NCBI GenBank assembly: GCA_963693085.1
Contig: OY856410.1
Span: forward strand, 1,397,623,363-1,397,687,362
Source of the DNA: Alisma plantago-aquatica
Lineage: Eukaryota > Streptophyta > Magnoliopsida > Alismatales > Alismataceae
Direction: 5' to 3'
DNA length: 64,000 nt
Notes under the pieces: model-generated
What the model saw: the letters and a program-made list of their open reading frames with translations, nothing else
The model's database searches: none
Told to the model about the DNA's origin: nothing
Part shown: positions 59,053-64,000 of the stretch, piece after piece
How positions within the stretch are numbered: position 1 is the first letter of the stretch
Layout: every line of letters starts with the position of its first letter
Program-made: the position numbers and the translations under genes

Positions 59053-59310
59053 GGTGCCGCTCCTCGCCTGCTGCTCTCCCTTCTGCCGACGCTCCTCGTC
59101 GGCGCCGCTCGCCGCCTGCTGCTGCAGTTTCTCGCCACCGCCTGCTGCTGCAGTTCCTCGCCGGCGCCGCTCGCCGCCTACTGTTGCAGTTTCTCGCCGC
59201 CGCTCCTCGCCGCCGCCCTCTCCTTCTCTGCTTTGCCGGCACCCTCTCCTTCTCTGCTCGACGTCGGCGCCTCTCCTTCTCTGCTCGATGTCGGCACCTC
59301 TCCTTCTCCA
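59053..59310 (+). repeat. GC-rich minisatellite in the CACTA leader
   Basis: Two imperfect copies of about 63 bp (around 59100 and 59163) built on GGCGCCGCTCGCCGCCT and CTGCAGTTTCTCGCC. They are followed by ~27-bp repeats containing CTCTCCTTCTCTGCTCGA. Overlapping frames on both strands (up to 211 codons) are open only because of this composition. Confidence 0.7.
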
Positions 59311-59334
59311 CGCTGCTACCAACAGTAGGCCTCC

Positions 59335-59372
59335 TTTCTTCTTCTTCTTCTTCTTCTTCTTCTTCTTCTTCC
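59335..59372 (+). repeat. CTT microsatellite
   Basis: About 12 CTT units. It encodes a poly-Glu or poly-Phe run in the overlapping frames, which is why those frames look long. Confidence 0.9.
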
Positions 59373-59394
59373 TTCTCCCTCTCCTTACCAACAG

Positions 59395-59520
59395 CAACCA
59401 TGGCCGTGTGGGCTGGCACGGCCGTGGCTGTGTTGGCCGACCACACGGTCGTGCTACCCAACACGGCCGTGTGGTTGGCCAACACAGCCACGGCCGTGCC
59501 AGCCCACACGACCGTGGTTG
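59395..59520. other. Near-perfect 126-bp hairpin
   Basis: Arms 59395-59453 and 59462-59520 pair over 59 bp with four mismatches and no gaps; the loop is 8 bases. The sequence is GC-rich and built on CACGGCCGTG. It lies between the CTT run and the first exon. Confidence 0.9.
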
Positions 59521-60265
59521 TTGTTGGTTATTTATGTACTAATTTTGTTATGATTTAATCATCTACTTAATGTTCTAATCATGTTCTATGATAAGCCTTA
59601 CTTAATTTAATATGCATACTTTGTATGTAAGACTTAGTAATCGGGTACTGCTGTATATCTAAGTAAATTACATGTAACTAATCATGACATAGCTAGATTT
59701 TAGAATGCATACTTTGGTTAAATGTACTGCTGTAATTTTTGATCAAGTGATGATATGTAAATGTAGCAATAAGTTAGTAAGGTATCAATGATAAGTCTGT
59801 TGTAATGTGATGCAAAATAGTTATTGTATCATGTATATCTTAATACTTTTTTGTTTTATAGTTGTATAGGGTGTTTTATGTGTGACAAGTCTATTGTTTA
59901 ATAGTTTAGCTATAATCATTGTTTTATAGTTGTGTTATAAAGTATTTGGGTGTTTAGTATGGTTATTTAGGGTGTTCAGATATGTATAAAGGTTCCAAAA
60001 AGTATAGTATATATATGCATACATGTGCATTTTTTTATAAAATTGTATAGAAAATCAAAACCCGTTCTTGGTGAGAATCCTAATCACCCTTCTTGCTTAA
60101 TGATGAACTGTAATGCACACATGTGACATGCTTGGAATGTAAATGATGAACTTTTCCCTAAATTGCCAATCATGCTTTTAAAGACATCAATAATCACCCT
60201 AACTTGAAGAACTAGGATTTTAGGTATAAGAATGACAACACATTATTTGTTGGCCTAGAAATCCG

Positions 60266-60298
60266 TCCAAGATTTACTCATTAGGAGTAAATCTTGGA
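60266..60298. other. Small perfect inverted repeat
   Basis: TCCAAGATTTACTC (60266-60279) and its complement (60285-60298), loop of 5 bases. It sits about 20 bp upstream of the larger foldback. Confidence 0.85.
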
Positions 60299-60320
60299 TA
60301 GTCCCCGGTTTGGGACTGTT

Positions 60321-60509
60321 CTTGAACACCTAATCTCGCTTAGGATGTAAGTGTAAATGTGTATTGGGTTTTCAAGAAAATTTCGGCAGCATTTCCCCGT
60401 TTGTTCTCTAAGTACATATGTACTTGGAGAACAGCGGGGAAATGCTGCCGAAATTTTCTTGAAAACCCAATACACATTATACACTTACTAGTGAGATTAG
60501 GTGTTCAAG
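60321..60509. other. 189-bp foldback centred on GTACATATGTAC
   Basis: The inner arms (60359-60417 and 60418-60475) pair almost perfectly with one single-base gap, and they have essentially no loop. The outer arms (60321-60358 and 60476-60509) also pair, with more mismatches: CTTGAACACCTAATCTC against GAGATTAGGTGTTCAAG. Both strands therefore encode the same short peptide frame, which is not a gene. Confidence 0.9.
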
Positions 60510-60746
60510 GATGGGATAGGTGGTACATGTACATTTATTATATATAAGAATGACATCACATGTATTTGTTAACCCTAGACCGTAATCTTGTTGTAATATA
60601 TACTTGTTTTCTCTTTGATCATAGAGCTTTACAATTTTGTTGTGATATATACTTTGTTGTAATAATGTGAACTTTACAATGTGAGCTTTACACTTTGAAT
60701 TACTACTTTACAATGTGAACTTTACAATTTGAATGTGAATTTGCAG

Positions 60747-63700
60747 ATGGCTGACCATTCTCCTGATGACCGTGCTGATGACTACCGTGAGGGTGAGGAC
60801 ATCAATACGCCGCCTCACAATGTAAGTTTTAAAAATATATCATATATTTATATCTATATGTCCATTTATAGTTATATCTTGTAAATGTGAATTATTTTGT
60901 CAAATTTTAGGTTGGTGATGCACATGTACCATATGAAGCACTTGAGGCACTTGATCAACAACACCAAAAAGTTGACAAGAGAAGGGGCATCACTATGATG
61001 AAGAAGTTAATTGCGCAAAAGGGCAATGGACCCAAACTTGTTGTGGATTTCGATAATGCAGGAAATGCATGTGGTGTGAATCGCAATTCATTTATTTCAT
61101 ATCTTGGGTTTGTTACTCGTAGCCATTGCGGTTGTCGCTTAGATTCTTGGCATAAAGTTTCTAAGTAGAAGAAAGATTTAACATGGAGGGATTTATGCAT
61201 GAGTTATTATTAATTTGCAATTCTATTTTGTAGATTACTAAATTTTTGGATACTAGTTAATAGCAATTCTATTTTGCAGAGTATATTTGAATTGGATGAA
61301 AAATTGCATCGTAAATGCGTGATGCAACGCTGTGGGAGAGTCCTAAGGAACTATAGGACAAATCTCACCAGAGAATACATAAAAGAAGCCGACAAGAGGA
61401 AGAAGACAGCCTCTGAACAGTGGAACTTCCTGGATAAAGAAGAATGGGACGCGTTTGTCGCTTCAAGACAAACTGATGAATTCAAGGTATTAGGCGTCAG
61501 TCTCAATCTCATTAATTAATATATGTTGTATTCACTTATTCAAGATTAACATTTAGTGTTACTAACCAAATCATTAATTTGCATACTAACTAGGCCCTCA
61601 GTGAGGCACAAAGATCAAGGCGTGCACTGAATGTGCATGACCACAGAATGGGTCCAAAGGGGTATGCAGGCGTTCGCCAAAGACGACAGGATGAGGCTAC
61701 TGCTGCTCAGTCTGCTGCTACTCAGGAGTCCTCTACCATAGGTAGCACACCTCTGCCTCACCATGATGTCTGGATAGCTGCGAGGCAAAATAAGAAGGGA
61801 GAAATAACTAAGGCCGCAACTGCTGAGGCGCCTGCAAAAATGGTAAAATACAACTCTTACAGCAATCATTCGAATATTGATTATTTGTGTTGTTTACTTA
61901 AGTACAAATTTTTGTTTTGGCAATTAGCGGGAGCTGAACGAGCTGAGGAAACAAGGAAAGTTCATCCCTGAGGGAACAAAGGATGAATTGACAGTTGCTC
62001 TGGGTAACCCAGAGCATCCTGGACGTGTTAGGGCTGCAGGCGCTGGTGTGGGCATCAAATCTTTTTTTGGGTCATCCCAGCGCAAACATGTCCCAAAAGC
62101 GGGACTTTCACAAGAAGAGGTAACATATTCTTTCTTTATAATGTTACTGTAAAAGAGAATTCAAAAATTAGAATTTGACGTTTCTTTTATCCATGTATAG
62201 GTGGATAAGCTATTTGACAGGAAACTCGAAGAAGCAATGAAAAAGTGGCAGGCATCTCAGACTGCCACTTACCAGACAATACCCACTGCAGACTCTACTC
62301 CTACTCCTACTGTAGAGGTTGGGAGTAATCATGTAGAACCACCACCTAGCACATCCACTGTAAGTATTTTTATGACATAGTAACTAGATTTTAATTCAAG
62401 ATGATACGTATATATGAAATTGTAGTCGTTTCAAAAAAAGATGATATGTATATATGTATATAACATTCTTTACACAAAAATTTGTAGGGGTTGAAGCCAT
62501 GCCGTCTAAAAAGTAAAGAATATGTTGTGGCAGAGGCGTCGGCTTACCCATCCCTACTAGGGGAAACGTGTCACGGGTCTCCAGTACCAGCTGGTTGGAT
62601 TTGGGTGAGCCCGATACATATATTCCCCTAGTGGAAGGATCTTCCACTGCCATATGCCCACACAGATTGTGAAACGCTTGGTGAGGCAGTAGGCGGAGTG
62701 ATACTGTGGCTAAAAGCGGATGTCTTCTTTACTGATAAGGTATGGTAAATTTACATTACGTTCAATTGTTAGTGTGTGTATATGCCGGCAGTTGATCTGA
62801 AATTATATATATACAGGTTAAAAAGAAGACACCCACAACATCTAGGCCTCCACTTCCACCTCCTGCATTACCTAGTTGGGTTCCACAGGACCTACCTGTC
62901 CCGTTAGGTCCTAACTGTAGGGGTATGGCAGTATGGTTAGGGGAACATGATATAAACTCCCCTATAACTGTTTATTCTGATTCAGATTCTACAGGTCAGT
63001 CATACGAAACAAAATTATTTATACAAGATATATTGGAGTTGTTTCGATATGATTGGCTAAATACATCTGTGATAGAGTTATGGATAAGGTGAGATATTCT
63101 TTATACATCCATATACCTTGCGTATGATCTGGTGATCTGGTTTCTTATTTATTAATGCATGCGTAATTAATACATATTTTGCAGCTACTTAGACAACATA
63201 TGTGCAGATTTTGGATTCGAACATGTAGGGTTTTTGATTCCATCCTTGATTAGTCTAGTAGCTAAAGACCCTACATCAGTTCAACAATACTGCTGTGAGT
63301 CTTTTTCAAATTTTGCTGTAAAAAAGAAGACGGTGATAATGGCTCCATTCAATGTAGAGTAAGTTTACTTTGCTTATTATAATTTGGACTTAAGAAAATT
63401 ACATTTTATTGTGGATTTTGAGTTATTAAATTTTAACTTTTTTCCTCTAGGGGTAGGCATTGGGAGTTATTGGTTATTGCCCTCGAGACGTTCACTGTGT
63501 ATTATCTAGATCCTAAGGGGGGTAAATTGAATACAAGATTTGAACACATAATGAAAATGGCAATATTTCGGTGATAAATATTTCATTTTTCATATCCGTT
63601 AACATATGTTATTACATTACTATTTAATTGCAATATTCTGTGTTACATTAACATGTAGGGGTTTTGAGGAGTACAAAAAGGCTGGAGGAAAGGTCCCCAC

Positions 63701-63933
63701 GAAAAAGAACCAGCCAATAATTTGGAAGAACGTGCAAGTAAGTTCCCGACTGCAATATATGTATATATTGTTTATGTGAACAATGCTTAATTAGTTGTAT
63801 TTTTTAATATTTTGTATGTTTGAATTTATAGTGTGATACACAAGACAACGGATGGGCATGTGGATACTATGTCATGCGATATATGCACATGATTATCAAA
63901 CATGCCATACTGGATATCGAATGTATTGCTCAG
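60747..63933 (+). CDS. CACTA Transposase_24 - Ulp1-like protease protein, 3' part beyond window
   Basis: Exons read by GT-AG and frame: 60747-60821, 60911 to about 61195 (donor unclear), 61280-61486, 61594-61842, 61928-62119, 62201-62359, 62488-62739, 62817-63088, 63185-63358, 63451-63570, 63659-63737, 63832-63933. Phases agree from exon 3 to 12. The N-terminal half is the plant Transposase_24 region: SFISYLGFVTRS, WNFLDKEEWDAF, HDVWIAARQNKKGEI, LGNPEHPGRVRAAG. The C-terminal part is a Ulp1/C48 cysteine protease fold with His (63458-63460, in GRHWELL), Asp (63509-63511, in YYLDP), Gln (63841-63843) and Cys (63859-63861, in NGWACGYYVMRY), so the triad is present. Two in-frame TAGs (61166-61168, 62629-62631) probably inactivate it unless read through or edited out. 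Related Ulp1 capture is known from Mutator-like elements; here it is joined to a CACTA protein. Confidence 0.78.
63451..63933 (+). other. Ulp1-like (C48) protease catalytic region
   Basis: Exons 10-12 of the CACTA gene. Catalytic order His-Asp-Gln-Cys with normal spacing, and the Cys is embedded in the typical N-G-x-x-C-G context. The family removes SUMO or related modifiers; substrate here is unknown. The domain may continue past 63933 into exons outside the window. Confidence 0.75.
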
Positions 63934-64000
63934 GTATTATATAGTCTCATTAGATAATATGATCGAAATATATCAATCTTATTTATAGCTCATTAATTAT

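Larger units (their letters stand above)
59521..60746 (+). other. CACTA leader or first intron
   Basis: AT-rich, noncoding. It contains the two foldbacks at 60266-60509. An AG directly precedes the ATG at 60747 (TTGCAGATGG), so this is probably an intron in the 5' UTR. Confidence 0.5.
58498..64000 (+). mobile_element. CACTA (En/Spm) DNA transposon, left part
   Basis: Starts CACTACTACAGAAATGG at a sharp breakpoint in a known LTR, with ATT as the candidate 3-bp target duplication. It has subterminal copies of GTGTCGGTT / AACCGACAC over about 450 bp, then a GC-rich leader with a hairpin, a large foldback, and a plus-strand multi-exon gene with Transposase_24 and Ulp1-like domains. The right end is outside the window, as is any TNP2-type transposase gene. 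Confidence 0.88.

Noticed and set aside
58880..59558. Long overlapping frames on both strands (209 and 211 codons)
   Set aside because: They are held open by the CTT microsatellite, the GC-rich minisatellite and the hairpin. The peptides are low-complexity and different in each frame. A coding first exon cannot be excluded but is not supported.
60281..60547. Two nearly identical short frames on opposite strands
   Set aside because: They read the two arms of one palindrome, so the similarity is a consequence of the foldback.

Overview
The window is plant nuclear DNA made almost entirely of transposable elements nested in one another. I found no host gene I can defend. The evidence for a seed plant is the element set: a Del/Tekay-type chromovirus, Ty1/copia, Athila-like gypsy elements, plant L1-type LINEs, Cassandra elements whose LTRs carry a 5S rRNA-like segment, and a CACTA transposon with a plant Transposase_24 protein. 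The background is AT-rich and most old coding regions are full of TAG/TGA codons. I cannot name the species.

Layout. 1-2876: tail and LTR of a plus-strand Athila-like element (family A), ending in a small inverted piece of the same LTR. 2877-20374: a decayed chromovirus with LTRs of more than 3 kb; its 5' LTR is split by a noncoding LARD-like element (3482-10016) with a 5-bp target duplication. 20663-30947: a minus-strand Ty1/copia element whose 3' LTR holds a LINE fragment. 30948-44334: an Athila-like LTR (family B) followed by a 1474-bp tandem duplication, three rearranged copies of another long LTR (TATA box, tRNA-Met-like primer site), a 5'-truncated LINE and three Cassandra elements, two of them joined head to head. 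44335-50214: noncoding LTR-type debris including the core of a minus-strand noncoding element. 50215-58497: a minus-strand family A element that keeps gag-protease and an Athila ORF1-like gene but has no RT, RNase H or integrase. 58498-64000: a CACTA transposon inserted in the 5' LTR of that element and running off the right edge. It encodes a multi-exon protein with an N-terminal Transposase_24 region and a C-terminal Ulp1-like cysteine protease.

The most interesting shared pattern is regulatory. Four unrelated LTR families each carry their own array of a short motif just upstream of a TATA box: paired GTCGATNNTATCGAC palindromes (family A), AACCGATGGT (chromovirus), GTCGACTGG-like (copia) and TCTAATGGTCC-like (family B). 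In two families the same motif array also appears inside the element. In family A that internal array sits upstream of a second TATA box in front of the ORF1-like gene, which suggests an internal promoter.

All boundaries come from reading repeats against each other by eye, without alignments or database searches.
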